From: Halomonas sp. GT
GTDB taxonomy: Bacteria; Pseudomonadota; Gammaproteobacteria; Pseudomonadales; Halomonadaceae
DNA length: 64,000 nucleotides
NCBI RefSeq assembly: GCF_002082565.1
Contig: NZ_CP020562.1
Span: 3,410,001-3,474,000, forward strand
Direction of reading: 5' to 3'
Positions within the stretch are counted from its first letter, which is position 1. The number at the start of each line of letters is the position of its first letter. Shown one piece after another: positions 42,650 through 50,866 of this stretch. Below the pieces are notes generated by a model, which saw only the letters and a list, made by a program, of their open reading frames with translations, did not search any database and was not told the origin of the DNA. The position numbers and the translations under genes were made by a program.

Positions 42650-44329
42650 TTAGAATGCCCTGCGGCGATAAACACGATATTCAGGCGACCAGCACGCTCT
42701 CTCGATACGCTCACGTAATTCGGTGCCGCTTGTTTTAAGCGCCACGCCGTTTTGCTGGGCCTGGGCAGCGACTTCAAAGGCAATCGATTTACTAATGTCA
42801 CGAATCCGCGACAACGGCGGTAGCAATGCGCCCTTGCCCTCCTTCACCAGCGGTGCTTCACGCGCTAGCGCCCGAGAGGCGCTCATCAACATTTCATCAG
42901 TCACGCGATTAGCGTTCGCTGCAATCACACCTAAGCCAATACCGGGGAAGATATAGGCATTGTTACACTGGGCAATTGGATACGTGCGACCGTTATACAC
43001 AACTGGGGCAAACGGGCTGCCAGTCGCGACTAGCGCTTGGCCGTCGGTCCAGCGAATCACATCTTCGGGTACCGCTTCTGCCTGAGAAGTAGGATTGGAC
43101 AGCGGCATAATTACCGGATGCTCGCAGCCCGCGTGCATGGTGCGCACGACTTGTTCGGTGAAAATACCACGCTTACCGCACACACCAATCAATATCGTTG
43201 GCTTCATCTGGGCAATGGTTTCTTCAAGCCCCTGACCATTCCAGTTCGCAACCAGCTCAGAATCGTGGGCCAAACGGCGCTGGAAATCCCGCTGCCAAGG
43301 CTGATCAGTCGTCATCAGCCCATCTCGATCAACAATAAATATCCGCGCCCGTGCTTCGCTTTCAGTCAGCCCTTCTGCTTGCATGGCCACGACCACCTGC
43401 TCAGCAATACCACACCCTGCCGAACCACCGCCGACAAACACTACGCGCTGCTGTGCAATCGTTTCATCGCGAGCCTGGCACGCCGCCATTAAGGTGCCCA
43501 CCACCACTGAAGCCGTGCCTTGCACATCGTCATTAAAGCAGCACAAATCGTCACGGTAGCGCTCTAAAAGCGGTACCGCATTGGCCTGGGCAAAGTCTTC
43601 GAACTGAAGTAGTACATTCGGCCAGCGACGTTTTACAGCGGTGATAAACTCTGCCATAAACGCATCGTACTCTTCCTGACTAACCCGCTCATGACGCCAG
43701 CCCATGTACATAGGGTCGTCCAGCAATGCCTGATTGTTAGTACCCACATCAATCATAATCGGCAACGTATAGGCGGGGCTAATACCACCACAGGCGGTAT
43801 AAAGCGCCAGTTTACCGATGGGAATGCCCATCCCACCGATCCCCTGGTCACCCAGTCCTAGAATCCGTTCACCATCGGTGACAACAATCACCTTAACGTT
43901 ATCTTTGGTGGCACTACGAAGGATATCATCCATATGCTCGCGATCCGGATAGCTGATGAACAGCCCTCGGTGATTGCGATAAATATTAGAGAACTCCTGA
44001 CATGCCTGCCCAACCGTAGGGGTATAAATAATGGGTAGCATCTCTTCCAGATGCTGAGAGACCAAGCGGAAGTAAAGCGTTTCATTATCGTCTTGGATGG
44101 CACGCAAATGAATATGCTTCTCTAAATCACTATGACACTGTTGATACTGGCGATATGCCCTCGACAATTGCTCGTCAATGGTCTCAACTTTTTGCGGCAA
44201 CAAACCAATCAAGTTAAACGCTAGCCGCTCCTCTTGAGTAAACGCGCTGCCTTTGTTCAATAGCGGCATTTCAAGCAAAGAAGGACCGGCGTAAGGAATG
44301 TACAGGGGGCGTTTACTCATCGTAGACAT
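42650..44329 (-). CDS. maeA: NAD-dependent malic enzyme (oxaloacetate-decarboxylating)
   Basis: The enzyme decarboxylates malate to pyruvate. The 559-residue length is that of the large single-domain malic enzymes such as E. coli MaeA (about 565). Signatures are [14 protein letters not shown] near 115, [20 protein letters not shown] near 165, metal-binding FEDFAQANA near 260 and the nucleotide motif [16 protein letters not shown] near 325. The start at 44329 has AGAGAG upstream; a second ATG three codons in is also possible. Confidence 0.95.
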   Translation of the reverse strand: MSTMSKRPLYIPYAGPSLLEMPLLNKGSAFTQEERLAFNLIGLLPQKVETIDEQLSRAYRQYQQCHSDLEKHIHLRAIQDDNETLYFRLVSQHLEEMLPIIYTPTVGQACQEFSNIYRNHRGLFISYPDREHMDDILRSATKDNVKVIVVTDGERILGLGDQGIGGMGIPIGKLALYTACGGISPAYTLPIMIDVGTNNQALLDDPMYMGWRHERVSQEEYDAFMAEFITAVKRRWPNVLLQFEDFAQANAVPLLERYRDDLCCFNDDVQGTASVVVGTLMAACQARDETIAQQRVVFVGGGSAGCGIAEQVVVAMQAEGLTESEARARIFIVDRDGLMTTDQPWQRDFQRRLAHDSELVANWNGQGLEETIAQMKPTILIGVCGKRGIFTEQVVRTMHAGCEHPVIMPLSNPTSQAEAVPEDVIRWTDGQALVATGSPFAPVVYNGRTYPIAQCNNAYIFPGIGLGVIAANANRVTDEMLMSASRALAREAPLVKEGKGALLPPLSRIRDISKSIAFEVAAQAQQNGVALKTSGTELRERIERACWSPEYRVYRRRAF

Positions 44330-44448
44330 AGGCACTCTCTTTTTATGTCGATTGCTATTGCAATGCAGCAACGCTGGGCGTTGGCGGCGTTTCGCATAAT
44401 GTAACATGCTAGTACGACAAAGGTGGGAGGGACATAAATAATGGCAAC

Positions 44449-44479
44449 AAAAAAACGCCTTGGAGGCTACCAAGGCGTT
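44449..44479 (-). terminator. Terminator of the YeeE-type transporter gene
   Basis: A perfect 10-bp stem (AACGCCTTGG/CCAAGGCGTT) with a 6-nt loop ends in at least five T residues on the minus strand, 29 bp past the transporter stop. Confidence 0.88.
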
Positions 44480-44507
44480 CTCAAAAAGTATCGAAAGCGG
44501 TCAACCA

Positions 44508-45719
44508 CTAGCAGCTTTTGGCGACGGGTTTGCGACCTTCAACACCATCAAAAAACAACGGCCGCAGCTTTACGCCCACCATGTTGCCAGCGAACGCCGC
44601 GACCATCCATAGCCAGCCATGCAAACTGCCAGAGGCAATGCCACTAAAGTAAGCGCCAATATTGCAACCAAATGCTAATCGCGCGCCATACCCCAGCATA
44701 ATCCCACCAATGACAGCCGCTAATAGCGATTTAAACGGAATGCGGAAGTTGGGAGCAAAGCGCCCAGCTAAACTCGCTGCGGCAAGCGCGCCCAGCATGA
44801 TGCCAACATTCATTACCGTCGTGATATCACTCCACACACTCGCCTCTAATGCCGCTGCATTACCAGGGGCTTGCCAATAGCCCCACTGACTGACATCACC
44901 ACCAACGAGTTCAAACCCTTTCGCGCCCCACAACGCGAACGCAGAGGTAATGCCCCAGGGGCGACCGGCAAGGGCTAACGTCGCGAAATTAAGTAGCGCT
45001 AGCGCCACTGCGCCAGCAATCAATGGCCATGGGCCCGTTAACCAGCGCTGGCTGCCCGGCTTATCGACCAGCGGCGCCTGCTCCAAGTGGCCATGACGAC
45101 GCTTTTCCATAATCACAGTAAACGCAGCAATCGTCGCAAACAGCACCAAACTAATCGCGATACCACCGCCAGCACCTGCTACATTCACCAGCGACACAGG
45201 CTGAAATGCTGGCAAGCTCTGCCACCACGTGAAATGCGCTGAACCAATCACCGACCCAACAATAAAGAACAGCAGCGTAATTAACATTCGTGCATTACCA
45301 CCACCTGCAGTAAACAGCGTGCCCGACGCACATCCGCCACCTAACTGCATGCCCACACCAAAGATAAACGCCCCCACCACGACCGAAATACCAATCGGCG
45401 CAACAAAACCACTCACACTAGTGCCAAACAATGAACCAGCGCTTAACGCCGGAAAAAACAGCACCACTGCAATCGCCAGCATCACCATTTGGGCGCGCAA
45501 GCCACGGCCCCGCCGTTCGGTGATAAATACCCGCCAAGCAGCAGTAAAGCCAAATGCCGCGTGATACAGCACCAGCCCAAGCAAGCCGCCAACAATCATT
45601 AATAGACCAATGTTCGCGCCGAACACGACACCGATAATCACCGCGCCCAGCACAATGGCTGCTGTTGAGAGTAATGGCACCCGGTTCTGACTAGGTGCCA
45701 CTGCAGAAATCGTGGACAT
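44508..45719 (-). CDS. YeeE/YedE family sulfur-compound transporter
   Basis: The 403-residue integral membrane protein has roughly ten helices arranged as two related halves, each with the Gly/Cys-rich family motif: QLGGGCASGTLFTAGGGN near 125 and LAFGCNIGAYFSGIASGSLHG near 360. YeeE (TsuA) imports thiosulfate through conserved Cys residues; relatives handle sulfur or selenium species, so the exact substrate is inferred. The protein ends in a Cys (KPVAKSC). No yeeD/tusA-like gene is adjacent. A selenium link to selD/selU is speculative, as they are 33 kb away. Confidence 0.85.
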   Translation of the reverse strand: MSTISAVAPSQNRVPLLSTAAIVLGAVIIGVVFGANIGLLMIVGGLLGLVLYHAAFGFTAAWRVFITERRGRGLRAQMVMLAIAVVLFFPALSAGSLFGTSVSGFVAPIGISVVVGAFIFGVGMQLGGGCASGTLFTAGGGNARMLITLLFFIVGSVIGSAHFTWWQSLPAFQPVSLVNVAGAGGGIAISLVLFATIAAFTVIMEKRRHGHLEQAPLVDKPGSQRWLTGPWPLIAGAVALALLNFATLALAGRPWGITSAFALWGAKGFELVGGDVSQWGYWQAPGNAAALEASVWSDITTVMNVGIMLGALAAASLAGRFAPNFRIPFKSLLAAVIGGIMLGYGARLAFGCNIGAYFSGIASGSLHGWLWMVAAFAGNMVGVKLRPLFFDGVEGRKPVAKSC

Positions 45720-45740
45720 AGCTCACCTTCTAACAACGCC

Positions 45741-45767
45741 AAAAGCGCCTGTTAGAAACAGGCGCTT
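45741..45767 (-). terminator. Terminator of trpS
   Basis: A perfect 11-bp stem (AAGCGCCTGTT/AACAGGCGCTT) with a 3-nt loop is followed on the minus strand by TTTTGG, 90 bp past the trpS stop and just before the transporter start. Confidence 0.75.
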
Positions 45768-45856
45768 GGCTGAATTGGACAATAATGATAAGCCTAACGC
45801 TGGCTGTAGAACGCTGGAAATTCTTTATTCAGCAGTGCATATGCTTTTAAAGAATA

Positions 45857-46879
45857 TTAAACAAAGCGCCCTAAACCTACCGCAGAACGTAAGCGATCCA
45901 TGGTAATGGCGGCTTCTTCTCTAGCGCGATCGGCACCTTTTTGCAGCACCGCTTCAATATGCGCGGGGTCTTCCATGAGGGCGATGTAACGCTCGCGGGG
46001 AGCACTTAGGTGCGCATTCAAGTAATCAAACACGTGGTTCTTAGCGTCGCCCCAGCCGATACCTGCCACGTACTGCTCGCGTAGTGCAGCGGCTTCCTCA
46101 TTGCTGGCGAACGCTGAGAATATCTGGAACAGCGTGCAGGTGTCTGGGTCTTTCGGCTCACCGGGTTCCAGTGAGTTGGTTTTGATTTTGCGCACCAGCT
46201 TCTGCAGTTTTTTCTCGCTGGAGAAAAGCGGGATCGTATTGTTATAGCTTTTGGACATTTTGCGACCGTCCAAGCCCTTCAATACTTCCCCTTTTTCGTC
46301 CACAACGGCTTCAGGCTGAACAAAATACTGGCCTTTAAACATGTGGTTGAAACGTCCGGCGATATCACGCGCCATTTCAATGTGCTGAATTTGGTCGCGC
46401 CCTACCGGCACTTTATTGGCATTAAACATTAATATGTCGGCGGCCATTAACACTGGGTAACCGAACAAGCCCATGGTGACGCCTTTATCGGGATCTTGGT
46501 CACCGGCTTCTTCATTTTCAGCGACCGCCGCTTTGTATGCGTGAGCGCGGTTCATCAGCCCCTTGGCGCACACACAAGAAAGCATCCACATTAATTCGGG
46601 AATTTCAGCAATATCCGACTGACGATAAAAAATGGCGTTATCGGTATCTAGCCCTAGCGCAAGCCACGTGGCGGCAATTTCCAGACGCGACTCTTGCACA
46701 CGCTTAGGGTCTTGGCATTTGATCAGCGCGTGATAGTCAGCAAGGAAGTAAAACGACTGTACGTTGGGGTCTTGGCTTGCCTCAATGGCAGGCTTAATAG
46801 CCCCCACATAGTTACCAAGATGTGGCGTTCCGGTCGTGGTAATCCCGGTCAGCACGCGGGTTTTGGCTGTCTGACTCAT
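45857..46879 (-). CDS. trpS: Tryptophanyl-tRNA synthetase
   Basis: The 340-residue class Ic synthetase has the HIGH-type motif TTTGTPHLGNYVGAIKP near residue 15, KMSKS in LDGRKMSKSYNN near 200 and tryptophan-pocket segments (YPVLMAADILMF, VGRDQIQHIEMARDI). It follows the pilin genes on the same strand with a 49-bp gap, in the place where pilY1 would be expected in a Pseudomonas-type cluster. Confidence 0.96.
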   Translation of the reverse strand: MSQTAKTRVLTGITTTGTPHLGNYVGAIKPAIEASQDPNVQSFYFLADYHALIKCQDPKRVQESRLEIAATWLALGLDTDNAIFYRQSDIAEIPELMWMLSCVCAKGLMNRAHAYKAAVAENEEAGDQDPDKGVTMGLFGYPVLMAADILMFNANKVPVGRDQIQHIEMARDIAGRFNHMFKGQYFVQPEAVVDEKGEVLKGLDGRKMSKSYNNTIPLFSSEKKLQKLVRKIKTNSLEPGEPKDPDTCTLFQIFSAFASNEEAAALREQYVAGIGWGDAKNHVFDYLNAHLSAPRERYIALMEDPAHIEAVLQKGADRAREEAAITMDRLRSAVGLGRFV

Positions 46880-46928
46880 AGTGTGGATCCAGCTGGATAA
46901 AGGTCAAAAAAGGTAAGTCATTGTACAC

Positions 46929-47423
46929 TTAATGCCAAACCACCGTCGCCTTTGTCTGATGGCTTTCCTCCCCTTCTTCTACTTTGATAAACACAGGTAA
47001 GCTCTGCGCTAGCAGCGTTTCACTATCGGTACTGGCATTAGCAATAACCGCACCTAACGCCACTACCCAAGGTTGGCCGTCACGCTCAACAGGAAGAAAT
47101 AAGCAGCTATTGTGTTCGCAGTCATCGCCAAGCACCGTGGTTAACGGATGCATTACGACATTTTCCCAGCGGAGCGTTTGATTGCTATTGATGGTGAGCA
47201 CGCTGTCCCCCCACTCCAAATGATTAAAGGAAGCCACTGCATGTGAGGCGGCTATTTCAGCGCGCATTTGCGCTAACGTCGATGCCCGATAATTGCTCGC
47301 TAAGCGTTCGTCCACAAACGCAGATTGCACGCAGATAACACCAATAATCAACGCGCTAGCTAACAATGCCATCACCACAACTAGCGCAGCGCCTTGCTCC
47401 TGCCGTCGCTGTCTAAGCTGCAT
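46929..47423 (-). CDS. pilX: PilX-like minor pilin assembly protein
   Basis: The 164-residue protein has the PilX N-terminal pattern, a Gln/Arg-rich start followed by QGAALVVVMALLASALIIGV (one hydrophobic helix without the classical Glu5) and a polar C-terminal domain with a C-EHNSC pair. PilX belongs to the priming complex of type IV pili. It starts 29 bp after pilW. It is the last pilin gene before trpS; no pilY1 follows. Confidence 0.75.
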   Translation of the reverse strand: MQLRQRRQEQGAALVVVMALLASALIIGVICVQSAFVDERLASNYRASTLAQMRAEIAASHAVASFNHLEWGDSVLTINSNQTLRWENVVMHPLTTVLGDDCEHNSCLFLPVERDGQPWVVALGAVIANASTDSETLLAQSLPVFIKVEEGEESHQTKATVVWH

Positions 47424-47452
47424 ATCGCCTCCTTGCTCACACTCCATACATC

Positions 47453-47926
47453 TCATGGGCTAGCCGAAAAATCAGGCTGCAACACAGCCTCTCGATGGGT
47501 AACATGGAAATCAATATTGGCCCCTTGCCGACCTAATGGAAGTGATACCACGCTAACTCCATTGGTGGCGGGTGCTCCAAGCGGTTCGTCCCGCTCACAG
47601 CTAGCGCCAGCGTCATAATCAAAGGTGACCAGCGGCTGAGCCTCCTGCATATCCTGAACCGTGCAGCGACAGCCAGGCTCAATCACCACGCACTGCAAGC
47701 GAAAAAAAGGCGCTCCGTTTGAATCGGTAGCGCCTTGTCTGCGCAGGGTGTCGGTAATCGATGTCGCCGCGTAAAGAAGCGCTTCCTGATGACGCCCCAA
47801 TTGATCTACCTGCTTAAACGTATGAAAGGTGCTTAAGAAAAGCTGTCCAGCACCTAGAATCACCACCATACCAATAACCATGGCGACCAGTAGTTCTGTT
47901 AACGTAAAACCGCGCTGCACATCCAT
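47453..47926 (-). CDS. pilW: PilW-like minor pilin
   Basis: The 157-residue protein begins MDVQRGFTLTELLVAMVIGM, a prepilin peptidase site (RG-FTLTE with Glu5) and hydrophobic helix, then a domain with LGRHQEALLYAATSITDTLR and a Cys-rich middle (LQCVVIEPGCRCTV). It is shorter than many PilW proteins. AGGTAGG lies upstream of the ATG; the open frame above this is spurious. It is tightly packed between pilV and pilX. Confidence 0.8.
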   Translation of the reverse strand: MDVQRGFTLTELLVAMVIGMVVILGAGQLFLSTFHTFKQVDQLGRHQEALLYAATSITDTLRRQGATDSNGAPFFRLQCVVIEPGCRCTVQDMQEAQPLVTFDYDAGASCERDEPLGAPATNGVSVVSLPLGRQGANIDFHVTHREAVLQPDFSASP

Positions 47927-47939
47927 GGCAGGCCTACCT

Positions 47940-48347
47940 TTACGGCTGATTGGGAAGTTGGAACACGTAGTTGAAGATATCGTGGGGCTCATTGGGCTCA
48001 GTACGCAGACGCACAACTGCATCAAACTGGCAGCCTTGCCGGTCGATACGACTCTCTTGCCCCTGGGTATGACCAAGCGTCGCCGATTGCCCTGCAAACC
48101 AATGGCTAAGCCATGCAGACTCAATCGTGGCCAACGGAATCGTGTCACAGTCTTGGTACGAAGAAAGCGCTGCCCACACTCGCTCTTGGGCATCTACCGC
48201 TGCGACGTTAGCCAGCGACTGCGTATAACCAGCGCTGGCGCTTTGCAGTGCCTTCACCTGCATCGCGGCGACGCCTATTAGCCCAAACGCTAAAATCACC
48301 AGCGCGATAAGCGCCTCAATTAGCGAAAGGCCGTTTTGCCTGCCCAT
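47940..48347 (-). CDS. pilV: PilV-like minor pilin
   Basis: The 135-residue protein has prepilin site NG-LSLIEALIALVILAFGL with Glu5 and the typical PilV continuation GVAAMQVKALQSASAGYTQS. Its ATG directly abuts the stop of the pilE-like gene (TAA-ATG), so translation is coupled. Confidence 0.85.
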   Translation of the reverse strand: MGRQNGLSLIEALIALVILAFGLIGVAAMQVKALQSASAGYTQSLANVAAVDAQERVWAALSSYQDCDTIPLATIESAWLSHWFAGQSATLGHTQGQESRIDRQGCQFDAVVRLRTEPNEPHDIFNYVFQLPNQP

Positions 48348-48749
48348 TTACCAGCACGCCTCAGGCAGACGCTCGCCCCGCGCATTAAATTGAATATCGC
48401 TTTCACAGCCATCGGTTTGCGAGGTTGTCGCCGTCAGTAAAAAACCACCATCATCTTCACTGCCGTCGGCGACGGTAATAGAGTAGTTGCCATCGGGAGA
48501 GGCGGGAGTAAACGAACAGTCAGCATAAGCGTATTGGCGGGAGTAGCAGCGCTCAAGCTCAGAGGCTGCCTGCAACAGGCCAGCATGGGCGTCAGTACGG
48601 AGCGAGCGCTCAACATAGCGGGTATAACTGGGGTAAGCAATGCCTGCCACTATTCCAATAATAGCGACGGTAATCAGCATCTCAATAAGCGTAAAACCGT
48701 GCTGGCGAGCTTCCTGGCGTCCAGCACGGTTAGCAAAGGGTGAAGGCAC
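48348..48749 (-). CDS. pilE: PilE-like type IV pilin
   Basis: The 133-residue protein has an 18-residue basic leader and cleavage site HG-FTLIEMLITVAIIGIVAG, then the minor-pilin PilE pattern AYPSYTRYVERSLRTDAHAG, a Cys pair (CYSRQYAYADC) and a C-terminal D-region Cys pair (CESDIQ...EACW). The start is GTG at 48749 with AGGAG eight bases upstream. It opens the pilE-V-W-X run downstream of ispH, separated by a hairpin. Confidence 0.85.
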   Translation of the reverse strand: MPSPFANRAGRQEARQHGFTLIEMLITVAIIGIVAGIAYPSYTRYVERSLRTDAHAGLLQAASELERCYSRQYAYADCSFTPASPDGNYSITVADGSEDDGGFLLTATTSQTDGCESDIQFNARGERLPEACW

Positions 48750-48762
48750 TGAGCGTGCTCCT

Positions 48763-48804
48763 GTATCAGTTGGCCCATACGCGGAGTATGTCGCAAACTG
48801 ATAC
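48763..48804 (-). other. Stem-loop between ispH and pilE
   Basis: GTATCAGTT and AACTGATAC form a 9-bp stem enclosing 24 nt that can pair further (ATAC/GTAT). It lies 8 bp past the ispH stop and has no T-run. It may be a partial terminator or mRNA stabiliser separating housekeeping genes from pilin genes. Confidence 0.55.
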
Positions 48805-48812
48805 GCTTTGCA

Positions 48813-49793
48813 TTAGTCGCTTACAATCACTTGCTCACGCAGCTCTCTCGGCATAGAGAAGGTAATATTTTCCTCGCGGCCCTGAAGCTCAACAGGCACC
48901 TCTGCGCCAAATGTTTGAAGCTTGTCGATAACGCCCTTCACCAGTACTTCTGGCGCACTGGCCCCGGCGGTGACCCCAATACGACTAACACCTTCCAGCC
49001 ACGCTGGCTTAATTTGGTCGGCATTGTCGATTAAATAGGCAGGCGTGCCCATCCGCTCGGAAAGTTCGCGCAGGCGATTAGAGTTGGAGCTATTGGGGCT
49101 GCCAACGACCAAGACCAAGTCGCTATCCGCCGCCAGTTCACGCACCGCATCCTGGCGGTTTTGAGTGGCATAACAGATATCATCTTTGCGCGGCCCCTGG
49201 ATCTCTGGGAACTTTTCCCGCAGCGCATCGATCACTTTGGCCGTGTCATCCATCGAGAGCGTGGTTTGAGTCACAAACGCCAACGCTGACGGATCGTTGA
49301 CGCCTAACTTCGCCACGTCCTGCTCATCCTCGACTAGGTAAATCTGGCCACCGTGAGAAGTATCGTAACGCCCCATGGTGCCTTCGACTTCCGGATGGCC
49401 TTCATGACCAATCAAAATGCACTCTTGGCCGCGCTTAGCATAACGCAACACTTCCAAATGCACTTTGGTAACCAATGGGCAGGTTGCATCGAAGACTTTG
49501 AGACCGCGCTGCTCAGCTTCTTGTTGCACGGCACGGGAGACACCGTGAGCCGAGAAAATCACGATTACGTCGTCAGGCACTTCATGCAGCTCTTCAACGA
49601 ACACCGCGCCACGCTCGCGCAACGTTTCAACCACAAAGCGGTTATGTACTACCTCGTGGCGCACGTAAATGGGTGGGCCAAAGACATCTAGCGCGCGGTT
49701 GACGATGTCGATCGCGCGATCCACGCCAGCACAAAAACCGCGCGGGTTCGCCAGCTTGATCTGTATTGGCTGAGAGGACTCTGATGACTGCAT
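48813..49793 (-). CDS. ispH: HMBPP reductase IspH
   Basis: IspH makes IPP and DMAPP in the last step of the MEP pathway. The 326-residue protein has the three Fe-S cysteines in [26 protein letters not shown] and [14 protein letters not shown], plus catalytic Glu/His-containing segments ([16 protein letters not shown]). ATG 49793 is preferred to one eight codons upstream because of the AAGG upstream and family length. It follows fkpB in the conserved lspA-fkpB-ispH order. Confidence 0.96.
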   Translation of the reverse strand: MQSSESSQPIQIKLANPRGFCAGVDRAIDIVNRALDVFGPPIYVRHEVVHNRFVVETLRERGAVFVEELHEVPDDVIVIFSAHGVSRAVQQEAEQRGLKVFDATCPLVTKVHLEVLRYAKRGQECILIGHEGHPEVEGTMGRYDTSHGGQIYLVEDEQDVAKLGVNDPSALAFVTQTTLSMDDTAKVIDALREKFPEIQGPRKDDICYATQNRQDAVRELAADSDLVLVVGSPNSSNSNRLRELSERMGTPAYLIDNADQIKPAWLEGVSRIGVTAGASAPEVLVKGVIDKLQTFGAEVPVELQGREENITFSMPRELREQVIVSD

Positions 49794-49847
49794 AAAAGCG
49801 CCTTGATGCAATTGCATCGCCTGTTAAATGAAAACGAGTGCTTAAAA

Positions 49848-50291
49848 TCAGTGTTTGGTGATGGGCGTTACGTTCAGCACATCGACTTCAAACGTCAATG
49901 TGCGACCTGCAAGCGGATGGTTAAAGTCCACTTCCACACGGTCGCCATCTATGGTTTTGACCACGCCAGGCAATTCCGTTCCCGCTTTATCGGCAAATGA
50001 CATCACCATACCGATTTCTGGCGCTTCATCGCCGAAATCGGCGCGCTTCAGCGTTTGAATATTTTGCGGGTTATGCTGCCCAAAGGAGTGCTCAGGTGTG
50101 ATTTGAAACGCTCCGCTCTGACCTGCGGCCATCCCTTTAATCGGGTGTTCGAAACCAGGGGGCAAGTTACCGTCGCCATACTGGAACGTCGCCGGGGCTT
50201 TCTCTTTGGTGGAATCGACTACCGTGCCATCTTCCAGCTTCAGCGTGAAGTGCAGGGTAATCTCCATACCATCATCAATTAGGTAGTCCAT
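49848..50291 (-). CDS. fkpB: FKBP-type peptidyl-prolyl isomerase (SlpA type)
   Basis: The 147-residue protein has an FKBP domain split by an insert-in-flap (IF) chaperone domain: MEITLHFTLKLEDGTVVDST, GDGNLPPGFEHPIKGMAAGQ, HSFGQHNPQNIQTL, and a closing VEVDFNHPLAGRTLTFEVDV. It speeds proline isomerisation in the cytosol. It sits 26 bp after lspA. Confidence 0.94.
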   Translation of the reverse strand: MDYLIDDGMEITLHFTLKLEDGTVVDSTKEKAPATFQYGDGNLPPGFEHPIKGMAAGQSGAFQITPEHSFGQHNPQNIQTLKRADFGDEAPEIGMVMSFADKAGTELPGVVKTIDGDRVEVDFNHPLAGRTLTFEVDVLNVTPITKH

Positions 50292-50317
50292 GGTTCCTCA
50301 CTCGTCACTCTATGCTT

Positions 50318-50866
50318 TCAATCACGCTGCTGTAGCGCGGCTTTCTTACGACGTCGATCACCCATTATCGACTCCCAAATTAACGCCACCGCTCCCAGCG
50401 TAATGCCGATATCCGCCACATTAAAGGCAGGATAGTACCAACCAGCGGCATGGAACGATAAGAAATCCACCACATAGCCATGTACTAAACGGTCATACAG
50501 ATTACCCAGGGCACCGCCAATAATCAGCGGCAACGCCACGGCCAGCAGTTTTTCATCCGCCCTAACGCGGGAAAGCCAAACGGTTAAGCCAATGCTGGCA
50601 CCAATGGCAATCAGCGCAAAAAACCAGCGCTGCCAGCCGGGGTGGTCCGCTAAAAAGCTGAACGCAGCGCCTGTATTGTGCAGTAGCGTCAGGTTGAAAA
50701 ACGGCAGCACCTCAACGGGCTGGGCGTAATTCAAAAAATGGCTGGCGGTGTATTTTGTTAGCAAATCTAACACGATAATCGCCACCGCTAGCCACAGCCA
50801 GCGCAGCGGCCGCCGCATCGGCGGCCGCTGGTGTGGATCATTGGTGGTTGACGCAGTGTTAGGCAT
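50318..50866 (-). CDS. lspA: Lipoprotein signal peptidase
   Basis: LspA cleaves prolipoproteins after lipidation; targets here would include BamD and the NlpE-like protein. The 182-residue protein has four membrane helices and the two catalytic aspartates in [19 protein letters not shown] and [11 protein letters not shown], plus [12 protein letters not shown]. Its first eight bases overlap the ileS end (ATGCCTAA), so the two are coupled. Confidence 0.95.
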   Translation of the reverse strand: MPNTASTTNDPHQRPPMRRPLRWLWLAVAIIVLDLLTKYTASHFLNYAQPVEVLPFFNLTLLHNTGAAFSFLADHPGWQRWFFALIAIGASIGLTVWLSRVRADEKLLAVALPLIIGGALGNLYDRLVHGYVVDFLSFHAAGWYYPAFNVADIGITLGAVALIWESIMGDRRRKKAALQQRD

